From assembly GCF_900961225.1 (NCBI RefSeq), contig NZ_CAAHFN010000022.1:1-64000 (forward strand): a stretch of 64,000 bases of DNA. Reading direction: 5' to 3'. This document shows, piece after piece, positions 18,118-28,143 of this stretch (position 1 is the stretch's first letter; each line of letters begins with the position of its first letter). The notes under the pieces were generated by a model. That model was not told where the DNA came from. It did no database searches and worked only from the letters and a program-made list of their open reading frames with translations. The position numbers were made by a program, and so were the translations under genes. Origin of the DNA: Modicisalibacter radicis (GTDB lineage Bacteria > Pseudomonadota > Gammaproteobacteria > Pseudomonadales > Halomonadaceae).

Positions 18118-20052
18118 ATGGCCATGAACGTGGCACACAAGCTGATCGACGCTCACCTCGTCGAGGGGAGGATGGCTCCGGGCGAGGCGATCGCGCTCGC
18201 CATCGACCAGACGCTGACCCAGGATGCGACCGGCACCATGGTGATGCTCGAACTCGAAGCGATGGGCCTCGAGCGCGTCAAGACCGAGCTTTCGGCGCAG
18301 TACGTCGACCACAACCTGATTCAGGAGGACAACAAGAACCCCGACGACCACCGTTTTCTGCAGAGTGCCGCTGCGCGACTGGGTGTGTGGTTCTCGCGGG
18401 CCGGCAACGGGGTCAGCCACCCCACTCACCAGCAGCACTTCGGCAAGCCCGGCAAGACCCTGCTGGGCTCCGACAGCCATACCCCGGCCGCCGGCTCGAT
18501 GGGCATGCTGGCGATCGGCGCCGGCGGCATCGACGTGGCGATGGCCATGGCCGGCGAGCCCTTCCATCTCAAGATGCCCGAGATCTGGGGCGTCAGGCTG
18601 ACCGGTGAGCTGCCCGACTGGGTCAGCGCCAAGGATGTGATCCTCGAGATGCTGCGCCGCCACGGTGTCGATGGCGGCATCGGGCGGATCATCGAATACC
18701 ACGGCCCGGGGCTCGAGGGTCTGTCGGCGATGGATCGCCACGTGATCGCCAACATGGGCGCCGAGCTGGGAGCCACCACCAGCGTGTTCCCCGCCGATGA
18801 CGCGGTGAAGCGCTTCCTCGAGGCGGTGGGTCGCGGCGACGACTACAGCCCGCTCGCCGCCGACGAGGGGGCGCGCTACGACATCGACGAGGAGATCGAC
18901 CTGTCGCGGCTGGAGCCGCTGATCGCCAGGCCATCGAGCCCCGGGAACGTGGTGCCGGTACGCGAAATCGCCGGCGAGAGCCTCTCCCAGGCGTACATCG
19001 GTTCGTCGGCCAACCCGGGGTATCGCGACTTCGCGATCGCCGCCGAAATGCTCAGGGACCGCCAGGTCAGCGACTGGGTATCGTTCGACATCAACCCCAC
19101 CTCGCGCTCGATTCTCGAGACCCTCGATCGCGACGGCCACGTGCTCAGCCTGCTGGGCGCCGGCGGCCGGCTGCACCAGGCCGGCTGCAACGGCTGCATC
19201 GGCATGGGCCAGGCCCCCGCCAACGACAGCAACAGCCTGCGCACCACGCCACGCAACTTCCCCGGCCGCTCGGGCACCCGCGAGGACCGGGTCTTCCTGT
19301 GCAGTCCCGAGACCGCGACCGCCTCGGCGCTCAACGGCGTGATCAGCGATCCGCGCGATCTCGACTTCGCCTACCCGCACGTCGGCGAGCCCGACGATCC
19401 CATCATCGACACCCGCAACCTGATGCCGCCGCTGGCGCCCGACGCGGCGCGCAGGGTCGAGCTGATCAAGGGACCCAACATCGCCTCGCTACCCGAATTC
19501 GAGGCGATCGGCGAGCGCCTGGAACTCCCGGTGCTGTTGAAGATGGACGATGACGTGTCGACCGACGAGATCATGCCCGCCGGCAACGAGGTACTGCCCT
19601 ACCGCAGCAACATCCCGCGCATCGCCGAGTTCTGCTTTCGCGGCATCGACGCGGAGTACCCCCGAAAAGCCGAAGCCAGCGGCGATCACTGCGTCATCGG
19701 CGGACGCAACTACGGTCAGGGCTCGAGCCGCGAGCATGCCACCATCGCGCCGCGCTACAACGGCCTGCGCGTGGTCATCGCCAAGAGCTTCGCGCGCATC
19801 CACTGGCAGAACCTGATCAACTTCGGCGTGCTGCCGCTGCGCTTCGACGATCCCGCCGACCACGACGCCCTGGAGGCCGGTCAGACACTGATCTTCGAGG
19901 ACCTGCGCGAGGTCCTGACCCAAGGCGATCGCGTCACCGCGAAGAGCGACAACGGCGGGATCACACTGCGTCACGACATGACGCCACGCCAGGTCGAGAT
20001 GCTGCTCGAAGGCGGACTGGTGAACTGGATGAAGCGTCACCGCGAAGTCTGA
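18118..20052 (+). CDS. Aconitate hydratase, Aquifex-type short form
   Basis: This enzyme would interconvert citrate and isocitrate in the TCA or glyoxylate cycle. It has 644 residues, shorter than AcnA (about 890) and AcnB (about 865), matching the Aquifex-type aconitase family. The order is the large aconitase region with GSDSHTPAAGSMGMLAIGAGG (about 118-137), the cysteine pair C357/C360 in GCNGCIG, and a swivel domain with GGRNYGQGSSREHA. The site of the usual first cluster cysteine (SCTN in canonical aconitases) reads GSSAN at 295-299, so only two of three ligands are evident. I believe other short-form members share this. AGGAGG lies eight bases before ATG 18118. The gene end overlaps the convergent NYN gene by 16 bases. 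Confidence 0.88.
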   Translation: MAMNVAHKLIDAHLVEGRMAPGEAIALAIDQTLTQDATGTMVMLELEAMGLERVKTELSAQYVDHNLIQEDNKNPDDHRFLQSAAARLGVWFSRAGNGVSHPTHQQHFGKPGKTLLGSDSHTPAAGSMGMLAIGAGGIDVAMAMAGEPFHLKMPEIWGVRLTGELPDWVSAKDVILEMLRRHGVDGGIGRIIEYHGPGLEGLSAMDRHVIANMGAELGATTSVFPADDAVKRFLEAVGRGDDYSPLAADEGARYDIDEEIDLSRLEPLIARPSSPGNVVPVREIAGESLSQAYIGSSANPGYRDFAIAAEMLRDRQVSDWVSFDINPTSRSILETLDRDGHVLSLLGAGGRLHQAGCNGCIGMGQAPANDSNSLRTTPRNFPGRSGTREDRVFLCSPETATASALNGVISDPRDLDFAYPHVGEPDDPIIDTRNLMPPLAPDAARRVELIKGPNIASLPEFEAIGERLELPVLLKMDDDVSTDEIMPAGNEVLPYRSNIPRIAEFCFRGIDAEYPRKAEASGDHCVIGGRNYGQGSSREHATIAPRYNGLRVVIAKSFARIHWQNLINFGVLPLRFDDPADHDALEAGQTLIFEDLREVLTQGDRVTAKSDNGGITLRHDMTPRQVEMLLEGGLVNWMKRHREV

Positions 20053-20567
20053 GCGGGTCTCGGGGCCAGCAACAGCGGCGCGTCGATGGCGGTGAACGCC
20101 GAGGCCGAACGGATCAGCGCCTCGGCGCTCAGCCTGGCGACGCCGTAGACGTCGACCGGGATCGCGAAGCGTTGACGGATGCGCTGCACCAGCAGCGCGA
20201 AGTCGCCGTCGCCGGAGACCAGCACCAGCCGATCGACGCGCTCGGCGAGCTCGACGGCATCGAGGGTGATGCCGACATCCCAGTCGCCCTTGGCCGAGCC
20301 GTCACGGCGCTGGATGTAGGGCTTGAGCTTCACCTCGAAGCCGATGCCGCGCAGGATGTTCTGGAACTGGCGCTGCTTGTCGTCGCCGCGATCGACCGCG
20401 TAGGCATAGGCCGCGACTACCTCGCGCCCGGCGGCGGCCTGCGCCCAGAAGGCGTTGTAGTCGAAATGCCGGCCGAATACCTGGCGAGTGGTGTAGTAGA
20501 CGTTCTGCACGTCGACCAGAATCGCCACGCGCTCCATGGCGTCGTCTCGTCGCTTGATGGCCGGCAT
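20037..20567 (-). CDS. NYN (LabA/DUF88-type) domain protein, putative PIN-like nuclease
   Basis: This 176-residue protein has the NYN fold signature: VAILVDVQNVYYT near the start (first acidic residue and Asn), a central KGDWDVGITLDAVEL and LVLVSGDGDFALLVQ (paired acidic residues), and a late strand VDVYGV. NYN domains are PIN-like metal-dependent ribonucleases, some acting in RNA turnover; the acidic set looks intact. The start ATG 20567 overlaps the stop of the upstream transglutaminase-like gene by one base (TGATG), suggesting coupling; an internal ATG at 20537 begins closer to the conserved domain. The end overlaps the aconitase gene on the other strand. The target RNA is unknown. Confidence 0.85.
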   Translation of the reverse strand: MPAIKRRDDAMERVAILVDVQNVYYTTRQVFGRHFDYNAFWAQAAAGREVVAAYAYAVDRGDDKQRQFQNILRGIGFEVKLKPYIQRRDGSAKGDWDVGITLDAVELAERVDRLVLVSGDGDFALLVQRIRQRFAIPVDVYGVARLSAEALIRSASAFTAIDAPLLLAPRPAQTSR

Positions 20568-21397
20568 CAGGAAGCGCCGACCGGCACCGGTCCCTCGTTC
20601 TCGTGCGTCCAGACGCGAAACGAGACCAGCGTGTTGGGCCCGAAGGTATTGGCGATCGGCACGTCGGCGGCGTCACGCCCCTGGGCGATCAACACCCGCC
20701 CGACGCGACGGTCGTTGTTGCGCGGATCGAAGGTATGCCAGGCACCGTCGAGATAGGCTTCGAACCAGGCGTGGAAATCCATCGTCGCGTGCGGCGGCGG
20801 TATGTCGATGTCGCTGAGATAGCCGGTGCAGTAACGCGCCGGAATATTCATCGCCCGGCACAGCGTCACCGCCAGGTGGGCGAAGTCGCGACACACCCCG
20901 GCGCGCTCGTTGTGGACGTCCCAGGCCGACTTGGTCGGCCGGGCATACTGGTAGCCGAAGGTGATGTGATCGTGCACGTAGTCGCAGATCGCCTGGACCC
21001 GCTCCCAGCCGGTCGGGCCACCGGCGAATCGCTGCCAGGCGAATTCCGAGAGCCGGTCGGTTTCGCAGTAGCGACTGCCGATCAGGTAGAGCAGCGTCTC
21101 GGCCGGCAGCTGCTCGACCGGCAGCTGGCGCGCCCCGCGCTGTTCCGGCTCGGGCTGTCCGGAATCGACGAGCACCGCGTCGGCACTGATCGTGGTGCGC
21201 CCGGCCGGTGCCACCAGCCGCACGCACCAGTTGCCGAACGAATCGCGATAGGGCTCGGTGTGCAGCGACGGGGTGGTGATCAGGTAATCCGGCGCCAGCA
21301 GATCGGAGGCCCGCGAATAGTGCACGTGGGTCATCAGGATCATCGGCACCGGTTGCGGACATTCATAGACGATTTCGTAACCAATGCGCAGATGCAT
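20567..21397 (-). CDS. Transglutaminase-like cysteine protease family protein
   Basis: This 276-residue cytoplasmic protein has the transglutaminase-like fold with a complete Cys-His-Asp triad. The cysteine is in AGVCRDFAHLA, the histidine in MDFHAWFEAYL and the aspartate in HTFDPRNN. The N-terminal 130 residues form the beta-rich domain typical of this bacterial group (YEIVYECPQPVPMILM). Members act as peptidases or amidases, and several are linked to gamma-glutamyl or peptide substrates. No signal peptide or membrane helix is seen. It is coupled to the NYN gene through TGATG. The true reaction is unknown. Confidence 0.88.
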   Translation of the reverse strand: MHLRIGYEIVYECPQPVPMILMTHVHYSRASDLLAPDYLITTPSLHTEPYRDSFGNWCVRLVAPAGRTTISADAVLVDSGQPEPEQRGARQLPVEQLPAETLLYLIGSRYCETDRLSEFAWQRFAGGPTGWERVQAICDYVHDHITFGYQYARPTKSAWDVHNERAGVCRDFAHLAVTLCRAMNIPARYCTGYLSDIDIPPPHATMDFHAWFEAYLDGAWHTFDPRNNDRRVGRVLIAQGRDAADVPIANTFGPNTLVSFRVWTHENEGPVPVGAS

Positions 21398-21493
21398 GGC
21401 ATTACCTCGGATCGTGGAGCGGATTGCTTCTCTGCAGCATAGTCTCTCTGCAGCATCGTCGCCGTGCCGCTCCGCGTTCCAGGCTACCGGCAG

Positions 21494-22660
21494 TCAGGCA
21501 TCGTCCCAGACGCGCCGGGCGATTTCGACGACCCGCGCGAGCTTGGCCCACTGCTCCTCCTCGCTGAGCAGGTTGCCCTCCTCGGTGGAGGCGAAGCCGC
21601 ACTGCGGGCTCAGGCACAACTGGTCGCGGGCGACGAAACGGCTCGCCTCGGCGATCCGCGCCTCGAGCGCCTCCCCGGATTCCAGCTCGCCACTCTTGGT
21701 GGTGACAAGCCCCAGCACCGCCTGCTTGTGGCCCTCGGGCAGAAAGCGCAGCGGCTCGAAACCACCGGCGCGCTCGGTGTCGTATTCGAGAAAATAGGCA
21801 TCGACGTCGACCTTGCCGAACAACGTCTCGGCGACCGGCTCGTAGCCACCTTCGCTGATCCAGGTCGAGCGGAAGTTGCCGCGGCACACGTGCAGGCTGA
21901 CGTGAAGATCGTCGGGGCGACCGGCCAGGGCGTGGTTGAGCACCTCGGCGTAGATCCGCTGCAGGTGGTCGGGGTCGTCGCCGCGCGCGCGGGCCGCCTC
22001 GAGCTCCTTGGCCGAACACAGGTAGGCCCACACGGTATCGTCGAGCTGCAGGTAACGGCAGCCCGCGGCGTAGAAGCCGCGAATGGCGTCGCGGTAGGTG
22101 TCGGCCAGGTCGGCAAAGAAGCCGTCGAGGCTCGGATAGACCCCGCTGTCGATGTTGCGCCGGCCGCCCCGGAAATGCAGCACGCTGGGGCTGGGTATGG
22201 TCATCTTGGCGGTCGCCGTGCGCGTCACCCCGTCGAGAAAACGGAAGTCGTCGAGCATCGGATGATCGTCGGCGAAGCCCAGCTTGTCGATGACGCGCAC
22301 GCTGCGGGCCTTGGTGGCCACGCCCTGGAACTGGATACCCTGTTCGGCCTCGTAGCCCTCGACGCCGGTGAGACGATCGAGAAAGTCGAAGTGCCACCAG
22401 GCACGCCGGAACTCGCCGTCGGTCACCGCCTTGAGGCCGATCTGCTCCTGCCTGGCGACGATGCGACGGATCTCCTCGTCCTCGACGCCACGCAGCGCGG
22501 AAGCGTCGAGCACGCCGGCCTGATGGTCGCGACGCGCCTGCTTGAGCGGCTCGCTGCGCAGCAGACTGCCGACGGTGTCGGCACGAAAGGGGGCGCGGAC
22601 CCGGGCCTCGTTGGAACTGAGCGACGCGTCAGAACGGTGCGACTCGTTGCGAGGTTGCAT
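21494..22660 (-). CDS. MetE C-terminal-domain-like methyltransferase (YxjG/YxjH type)
   Basis: This 388-residue protein corresponds to the catalytic half of cobalamin-independent methionine synthase, in the stand-alone form. Family landmarks are FRADTVGSLLRSEPLKQARR near the N-terminus, AVTDGEFRRAWWHFDFL, YLQLDDTVWAYLC, HVCRGN and LCLSPQCGFAS; the last two supply the zinc-binding His and Cys residues. It lacks the N-terminal MetE domain, so it may use a methyl donor other than polyglutamylated methyl-folate. The start ATG 22660 has GGAG nine bases upstream. It stands alone between the transglutaminase-like gene and a small acidic protein gene. I see no SAM or cobalamin riboswitch in the 126 bases upstream. 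Confidence 0.9.
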   Translation of the reverse strand: MQPRNESHRSDASLSSNEARVRAPFRADTVGSLLRSEPLKQARRDHQAGVLDASALRGVEDEEIRRIVARQEQIGLKAVTDGEFRRAWWHFDFLDRLTGVEGYEAEQGIQFQGVATKARSVRVIDKLGFADDHPMLDDFRFLDGVTRTATAKMTIPSPSVLHFRGGRRNIDSGVYPSLDGFFADLADTYRDAIRGFYAAGCRYLQLDDTVWAYLCSAKELEAARARGDDPDHLQRIYAEVLNHALAGRPDDLHVSLHVCRGNFRSTWISEGGYEPVAETLFGKVDVDAYFLEYDTERAGGFEPLRFLPEGHKQAVLGLVTTKSGELESGEALEARIAEASRFVARDQLCLSPQCGFASTEEGNLLSEEEQWAKLARVVEIARRVWDDA

Positions 22661-22786
22661 AAGTGCGGCTCCATGACTGAATGACGGACACACTATGCCG
22701 GGGTCGCCGTGAGTTGGCTAACGGATACCGCTCAGGTCTCGCATGAATGAAATTCATGCAGCGAGACGCGTGCGCTCAACCACCGC

Positions 22787-23026
22787 TCAATGCATCGTCT
22801 CGGGAAGCGGCGTTTCCTCCTTCTCGCCTTCCCACAGGGTGGTCTGGGTTATCGCATGATCGATCATCTTGCGGGCCACCTCGAAGCGACTCTGGCGCAA
22901 CAGCTCGGCGGCCTCATCCGAGATGCGGATGCTCAACAGCGGCTCGCCCTCGCCTTCGTCGGCGGGGCGCAGCACGAACTCGCCATCGGCGAGTTCGACG
23001 ATTTCCAAAACAGCGGTCTCTGACAC
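22787..23026 (-). CDS. Small acidic hypothetical protein
   Basis: This 79-residue protein starts at GTG 23026, with GAGG five bases upstream; a GTG six bases earlier is the alternative. It contains IVELADGEFVLRPAD, a helix ISDEAAELLRQSRFEVARKMIDHA and an acidic C-terminus (EGEKEET). It has no membrane helix or metal motif. The pattern of a short beta-hairpin followed by a long helix recurs in small halomonad/pseudomonad proteins, but I cannot name the family. A terminator lies just upstream, so it is transcribed independently of topA. Confidence 0.65.
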   Translation of the reverse strand: MSETAVLEIVELADGEFVLRPADEGEGEPLLSIRISDEAAELLRQSRFEVARKMIDHAITQTTLWEGEKEETPLPETMH

Positions 23027-23070
23027 GGTCACCTCGATTCATTGCGCCATGGCGCATCGCACCACGGCAA

Positions 23071-23104
23071 CAAAAAACGACCACGGCATACGGCCATGGT
23101 CGTT
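23071..23104 (-). terminator. Rho-independent terminator after topA and its partner
   Basis: Read on the minus strand, AACGACCA and TGGTCGTT with a GC-rich inner stem (one mismatch) form a hairpin followed by TTTTTT (plus-strand A run at 23072-23077). It lies about 40 bases after the end of the DUF6586-like gene. The plus-strand side reads GTTGTTTTCC, so weak activity in the other direction is possible. Confidence 0.75.
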
Positions 23105-23143
23105 GTTTTCCATCGTCAGCCTAACACTCACGGCACGCGCGCG

Positions 23144-23602
23144 TCACCATTCGACGCTGGTTTCGCGCAGTGCGGCGAGCTCGGCCTTGAAAGCGCCCAG
23201 GCACCAGCGCAGCTCCTCGGCCAGCGGCATCCGGTCGGCCGCCACGATCAGCGACTCGCTCGCTTCGCGCCGCGCCGCGCCCTCGACATCGTGAAGCGCA
23301 TGCAGGCGCTGACAGAGCGTCGCAAGCCAGCTGTCCGGGTCGTCGCGCAGCACGCGCAGGCGACGCAGTTCGGCGACGTCCTCGCCCTGCTCGCCAAGCA
23401 GCTCCCGCCAGTCGTGACGGGCCAGCGCGGCGTGTTCGGTGAGCTCGCGCAGCGCCGCGTCGAGCGCCAGCTCGGCCAGCGCCAGCGCGCCCTCCTCGAC
23501 GGCCATGCGCCGCGCCGCGGCATGCTCGTCTTCGCCGGGCGCGCAGGCGAGCAGCAACTCGGCCTGGTAGAGCAGCTGGTTGGTGCGTCCCCGCGGGGTC
23601 AT
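23144..23602 (-). CDS. DUF6586-like protein encoded next to topA
   Basis: This 152-residue soluble, mostly helical protein opens with [16 protein letters not shown] and closes with a conserved-looking [17 protein letters not shown]. Proteins of this type are found beside topA in pseudomonads and relatives; I assign the DUF6586 name from memory of that context. There is no catalytic motif. The start ATG overlaps the topA stop (ATGA), so it is coupled to topoisomerase I and precedes a terminator. A link to DNA supercoiling or SOS functions is suggested only by position. Confidence 0.7.
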   Translation of the reverse strand: MTPRGRTNQLLYQAELLLACAPGEDEHAAARRMAVEEGALALAELALDAALRELTEHAALARHDWRELLGEQGEDVAELRRLRVLRDDPDSWLATLCQRLHALHDVEGAARREASESLIVAADRMPLAEELRWCLGAFKAELAALRETSVEW

Positions 23603-26241
23603 TTGCGCTTGTCCTCGATCTGCCAGCGGCCATCATCAAACGTCGCCTTCCAGCCGGTGGCCTTGCCTGCCTCGTCGGTCATCACGTACTGGCTCTTGGT
23701 CTTGCGCGAGAAGCGGATCTGCGCCGGCCGGCCATCGGGGTCCTCGGCCGGGGCCTCGAGCAGGAAGTGGTACTTCTCGGGCAGCTCCCCGGCATGCGCC
23801 TGGAGTTCGGCGACCAGCGGCGCGCGGGTCTCGCGGTTCTTGGGAAACTGGCTGGCGGCCAGGAACAGCCCGCTGGCTCCGTCACGCAGCACGTAGTGAT
23901 CGTCGACCTTCTGGCAGGCCAGCTCGGGCATCGGAATCGGATCCATCTTGGGTGGCGCCACCTCGCCGCTTCTGAGCAGCTTGCGGGTGTTCTTGCAGTT
24001 CTCGTTGGTGCAGCCGAAGTACTTGCCGAAGCGCCCGGACTTGAGCTGCATGTCGCTGCCGCACTTGTCGCACTCGATGGTCGGCCCTTCATAGCCCTTG
24101 AGCTTGAACTTGCCGGTCTCGATCTCGTGGCCGTCGCAATCGGGGCTGTTGCCGCAGATATGCAGCTTGCGGGTCTCGTCGATCAGGTAGCTGTCCATCG
24201 CCGTGCCGCACTTGGGGCAGCGATGCTTGGCGCGCAGCGCGTCGGTCTCGGCGTCCTCGCCCGCCTCGGCGGCGACCGCCTCCTCGCCGGGAATCAGGTC
24301 GATGGTGGTCTTGCAGCGCTCCTTGGGCGGCAGGTTGTAGCCCGAGCAGCCCAGGAACACGCCGGTCGAGGCGGTACGAATCTGCATCTTGCGCCCGCAC
24401 TTGGGGCAGTCGATGTCGGTGGGCACCGGCTGGTTGGGGCGCATGCCGTCCTCGCCTTCGGCGCGCTCCAGCTTGGCCCTGAACTCGGCGTAGAACGCAT
24501 CGAGCAGCGCCCGCCAGTTGCGCTCGCCTTCGGCGACCTCGTCGAGGCTGTCCTCCATGCGCGCGGTGAAGCCGTAGTCCATCAGATCGCTGAACGACTC
24601 GGCCAGCCGGTCGGTGACGATGTCGCCGAGCTTCTCGGCATAGAAGCGCCGGCTCTCGAGCTTGACATAGCCGCGATCCTGGATCGTCGAGATGATCGAG
24701 GCGTAGGTCGACGGCCGGCCGATGCCGCGCTTCTCCAGCTCCTTGACCAGGCTCGCCTCGGTGTAGCGCGCCGGCGGCTTGGTGAAGTGCTGCTGCGGAT
24801 CGAGCCGTTCCAGGCGCATCGCGGTGCCCTCGGCCAGATCGGGCAGCGTCTGGTCTTCATCCTTCTTGCCGGTGGGCTTCATGACCCGGGTGTAGCCGTC
24901 GAACTTGAGCACGCGGCCCTTGGCGCGCAGCTCGAAACCCTGGGTCTCGACGGTCAGCGTGGTCGACAGATACTCGGCCGGGGTCATCTGACAGGCCACG
25001 AACTGACGCCAGATCAGCTCGTAGAGCCGTTCGGTGTCGCGCTCCATGCCGGCCAGGTCGGCGGCGGTACGCGTCACGTCGGAGGGGCGGATCGCCTCGT
25101 GGGCCTCCTGGGCGCCCTCCTTGCTCGAATAGCGCAGCGGCGCTTCGGGCAGGTAGCGCTTGCCGAACTGACCCTCGATGTAGTCGCGCACGTTGCCCAC
25201 CGCTTCCTGGGAGAGGTTGGTGGAATCGGTACGCATGTAGGTGATGTAGCCCGCTTCGTAGAGACGCTGGGCCAGGGTCATGGTCTTCTTCACCGAGAAT
25301 CCCAGCCGGCCGCTGGCGGCCTGCTGCAGGGTCGAGGTGATGAACGGTGCGTTGGGCTTGGAGCGGGTCGGCTTCTCCTCGCGGGCGGTGATCTCGAGAT
25401 CGGCCTTGTGAAGCGCTGCGATGCGCTCGAGGGTCTCGGCCTCGGAGGTGGGCCGGAACGGCTTGCCATCCTGGCGCACCAGCTCGAAACGGACCGGCTC
25501 GGCCTTGTCCGCCCCGTTCCCCGGCACCAGATCGGCATGCACGTCCCAGAACTCCTCGGGGACAAAGGCCCGGATCTCGCGCTCGCGCTCGACGATCAGG
25601 CGCACCGCCACCGACTGCACGCGACCGGCGGACAGCCCGCGGGCGACCTTGCTCCACAGCAGCGGCGAGAGCATGAAACCGACCACCCGGTCGAGAAAAC
25701 GCCGAGTCTGCTGCGCCTCGACCCGCGGCATGTTGAGACTGCCCGGCTCCTTGAAGGCCTCCTGGATGGCGTTCTTGGTGATCTCGTTGAACACCACCCG
25801 CTTGTAGCGCTCGGCGTCGCCGCCGATGGTCTCGCGCAGATGCCAGGCGATCGCCTCCCCCTCGCGGTCCAGGTCGGTGGCGAGATAGATGGTGTCGGCC
25901 TTCTTGGCCAGCTTGGCCAGTTCGTCGACGACCTTCTCCTTGCCCGGCAGGATCTCGTAGTTGGCCTGCCAGCCATGCTCCGGATCGATGCCCATGCGCC
26001 GCACCAGCTGATGCCAGGACTTCTGCTTCCTGTAGACGGCCTTCTCCTCGGGCGACATCTTGCGTGTCGCCGCGGCCTGCCGGGCCCGCTCCTTGGGATC
26101 GCTGGCATTCTTGCCGGAGCCGCTGGTCGGCAGGTCGCGGATATGGCCGACGCTCGACTTCACGATGAAATCGTTGCCGAGGTACTTGTTGATCGTCTTG
26201 GCCTTGGCTGGCGACTCAACGATGACCAGTGACTTGCCCAT
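23599..26241 (-). CDS. topA: DNA topoisomerase I (type IA)
   Basis: TopA relaxes negative supercoils. It has 880 residues. The Toprim domain has E9 and DLDREGE (123-129). The active-site tyrosine is Y335 in ITYMRTDST. The C-terminal part holds zinc-finger repeats: CPKCGRKMQ...C-x-C region, [12 protein letters not shown]...C, and [12 protein letters not shown]...C. The start ATG 26241 has GGAG four bases upstream; the longer frame to 26409 is in the intergenic region and has no family similarity. The downstream gene overlaps its stop. It is divergent from pykA across a 429-base gap. Confidence 0.97.
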   Translation of the reverse strand: MGKSLVIVESPAKAKTINKYLGNDFIVKSSVGHIRDLPTSGSGKNASDPKERARQAAATRKMSPEEKAVYRKQKSWHQLVRRMGIDPEHGWQANYEILPGKEKVVDELAKLAKKADTIYLATDLDREGEAIAWHLRETIGGDAERYKRVVFNEITKNAIQEAFKEPGSLNMPRVEAQQTRRFLDRVVGFMLSPLLWSKVARGLSAGRVQSVAVRLIVEREREIRAFVPEEFWDVHADLVPGNGADKAEPVRFELVRQDGKPFRPTSEAETLERIAALHKADLEITAREEKPTRSKPNAPFITSTLQQAASGRLGFSVKKTMTLAQRLYEAGYITYMRTDSTNLSQEAVGNVRDYIEGQFGKRYLPEAPLRYSSKEGAQEAHEAIRPSDVTRTAADLAGMERDTERLYELIWRQFVACQMTPAEYLSTTLTVETQGFELRAKGRVLKFDGYTRVMKPTGKKDEDQTLPDLAEGTAMRLERLDPQQHFTKPPARYTEASLVKELEKRGIGRPSTYASIISTIQDRGYVKLESRRFYAEKLGDIVTDRLAESFSDLMDYGFTARMEDSLDEVAEGERNWRALLDAFYAEFRAKLERAEGEDGMRPNQPVPTDIDCPKCGRKMQIRTASTGVFLGCSGYNLPPKERCKTTIDLIPGEEAVAAEAGEDAETDALRAKHRCPKCGTAMDSYLIDETRKLHICGNSPDCDGHEIETGKFKLKGYEGPTIECDKCGSDMQLKSGRFGKYFGCTNENCKNTRKLLRSGEVAPPKMDPIPMPELACQKVDDHYVLRDGASGLFLAASQFPKNRETRAPLVAELQAHAGELPEKYHFLLEAPAEDPDGRPAQIRFSRKTKSQYVMTDEAGKATGWKATFDDGRWQIEDKRK

Positions 26242-26670
26242 AGTGCTCCACTTTCTACGTGTCGAGTCCGCATGCATGACGCGGCGACGTGTGCGACGTA
26301 CCGGACGCGAACGCCGGTGACAAAATGCGCTTACCCTACCCCAGCCATCCGCTTGGCGCCAGTCGCCGCATGACGGCTCGTTCGAGGCGGGCCCGGCGCG
26401 GGTTTTCATGACACTAGCCGCGCGGCCAGGCTTCGCGCAAGCCTGCTTCGGCGGCAGGCATGGTTGCGACCCGCCCCCGAGGGGGCATGCTTCGGACGGC
26501 TTTCACCCCGGGCGGCAACGTGCTGTACTATGATGTAGTAAAATGACTACATTTTATCGAAGGCACGCGCCGCCAGGGCCTTGTGAACACGCTTCAACGC
26601 AAAAAGCCTTGCATGGCGGTCGATCGTTGCCACCTTTATAGAGACAGTACCGAGCAGTAAGGAGCTTCTC
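26242..26670. other. Divergent intergenic region topA / pykA
   Basis: This 429-base region has no supported gene. It contains a CCCCCGAGGGGG palindrome at about 26474-26485 and the overlapping inverted repeats at 26534-26556. A TACTAT element (26526-26531) just before them could be a -10 for pykA, but no -35 at normal distance is convincing. A TATAGA at 26637-26642 also lacks a partner. The pykA ribosome-binding site AGGAG is close before 26671. Confidence 0.55.
26534..26556. promoter_or_regulatory. Overlapping inverted repeats upstream of pykA, HexR-like arms
   Basis: TGTAGTAAAATGACTACA (26534-26551) has arms TGTAGT and ACTACA separated by six bases. It overlaps a second inverted repeat, TAAAATG-N4-CATTTTA (26539-26556). 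HexR, the regulator of central carbon metabolism in gammaproteobacteria, recognises TGTARTWWWAYTACA. The arms match that consensus but the centre is three bases longer here. An operator role is likely from symmetry and position; the HexR identity is uncertain. Confidence 0.5.
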
Positions 26671-28143
26671 ATGCCGGACGCCTTGCACGGCCACGCCCCC
26701 CTTCGCCGCACCAAGATCGTCGCCACCCTGGGCCCCGCCAGCGATCGCGAGGGCGTGCTCGACGAACTCATCCGCGCCGGTGTCGACGTGGTACGCCTGA
26801 ACTTTTCACACGGCTCGGCCGAGGATCATCGCCGCCGCCTCAGCGCGGTGCGCGAGGCCGCCGAGCGACACGGCCGCAGCGTCGCCGCGCTCGGCGACCT
26901 GCAGGGCCCGAAGATTCGCATCGCCCGGTTCGCCGACGGCCCGGTCACGCTCGAGGAGGGCCAGGCGTTCATCCTCGACGTGTCGCTCGGGCGCGATGCC
27001 GGCGACGCCTCCCAGGTCGGCTGCGACTACAAGACCCTGGCCGACGACGTCAGCGCCGGCGACGTGCTGCTGCTCGACGATGGCCGCCTCGAACTGGAGG
27101 TGGTCGAGGTCGAGCCGCCGCGGGTCCATACCAAGGTACGCGTCGGCGGCAAGCTGTCCAACAACAAGGGCATCAACAAGCAGGGCGGCGGCCTGTCGGC
27201 GGCGGCCCTCACCGACAAGGACCGCGAGGACCTGAAGACCGCCATCGATATCGGCGTCGACTATCTCGCCGTGTCGTTCCCGCGCTCGGCGGCCGACATG
27301 CAGCTGGCCCGCGAACTGCTCGGCGAGGCGGGTGCCGAGATCGGCCTGGTGGCCAAGATCGAACGCGCCGAGGCGGTCGCCGACCCCGCGGTGATGGACG
27401 ACATCATCCGCGCCTCCGAGGCGGTGATGGTGGCACGCGGCGACCTGGGCGTGGAGATCGGCGACGCCCAGCTGATCGGCGTCCAGAAGCGCCTGATCCA
27501 GCGCGCGCGCAGCCTCAACAAGGCGGTCATCACCGCCACCCAGATGATGGAGTCGATGATCACCTCGCCGCTGCCGACCCGCGCCGAGGTGTTCGACGTC
27601 GCCAACGCGGTGCTCGACGGCACCGATGCGGTGATGCTCTCCGCCGAGACCGCCGCCGGCGATTATCCGGTCGAGACCGTCGAGGCGATGCAGCGCCTGT
27701 GCCTGGGCGCCGAGCGCGAGCGCAGCATCCAGGAGTCCAAGCACCGCATCCACGAGGACTTCACCCGGATCGACGAGACGGTGGCGCTGTCGGCGATGTA
27801 CGCCGCCAACCATCTGGCCGGCGTTGCGGCGATCGCCTGCATGACCGCCACCGGCTACACGCCGTTGATCGCTTCGCGGATCCGCTCGGGGCTGCCGATC
27901 GTCGGGCTTGCCCACAGCCCCATCGCGCAGCGGCGCATGGCGCTGTATCGCGGCGTGGTCTCGCTGCCGTTCGATACCACCGACATCCCCGCCGAGGAAC
28001 TCGACGCACGGGCGTTGCGGTTGATCCGCGACCGCGGCATCGCCGAGCCCGGCGATCATGTGATCCTGACTCGCGGCGATCACATGAATGCCCATGGCGG
28101 CACCAATTCGATGAAGATCCTCGACCTGGAAGCGCTCTCATGA
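26671..28143 (+). CDS. pykA: Pyruvate kinase
   Basis: This enzyme converts phosphoenolpyruvate and ADP to pyruvate and ATP. It has 490 residues and the complete barrel. Landmarks are [13 protein letters not shown] at the start, [22 protein letters not shown], the catalytic lysine region [21 protein letters not shown], and [11 protein letters not shown]. The C-terminal domain ends with [17 protein letters not shown], which holds the allosteric site region. The PykA-type is favoured over PykF by length and sequence. AGGAG precedes ATG 26671. Its stop overlaps the start of the methylglyoxal synthase gene (ATGA). Inverted repeats about 115-140 bases upstream are the probable control site. Confidence 0.96.
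   Translation: MPDALHGHAPLRRTKIVATLGPASDREGVLDELIRAGVDVVRLNFSHGSAEDHRRRLSAVREAAERHGRSVAALGDLQGPKIRIARFADGPVTLEEGQAFILDVSLGRDAGDASQVGCDYKTLADDVSAGDVLLLDDGRLELEVVEVEPPRVHTKVRVGGKLSNNKGINKQGGGLSAAALTDKDREDLKTAIDIGVDYLAVSFPRSAADMQLARELLGEAGAEIGLVAKIERAEAVADPAVMDDIIRASEAVMVARGDLGVEIGDAQLIGVQKRLIQRARSLNKAVITATQMMESMITSPLPTRAEVFDVANAVLDGTDAVMLSAETAAGDYPVETVEAMQRLCLGAERERSIQESKHRIHEDFTRIDETVALSAMYAANHLAGVAAIACMTATGYTPLIASRIRSGLPIVGLAHSPIAQRRMALYRGVVSLPFDTTDIPAEELDARALRLIRDRGIAEPGDHVILTRGDHMNAHGGTNSMKILDLEALS

Noticed and set aside
23767-26232. 821-codon frame opposite topA
   Set aside because: Antisense shadow with the same biased composition; topA is certain.
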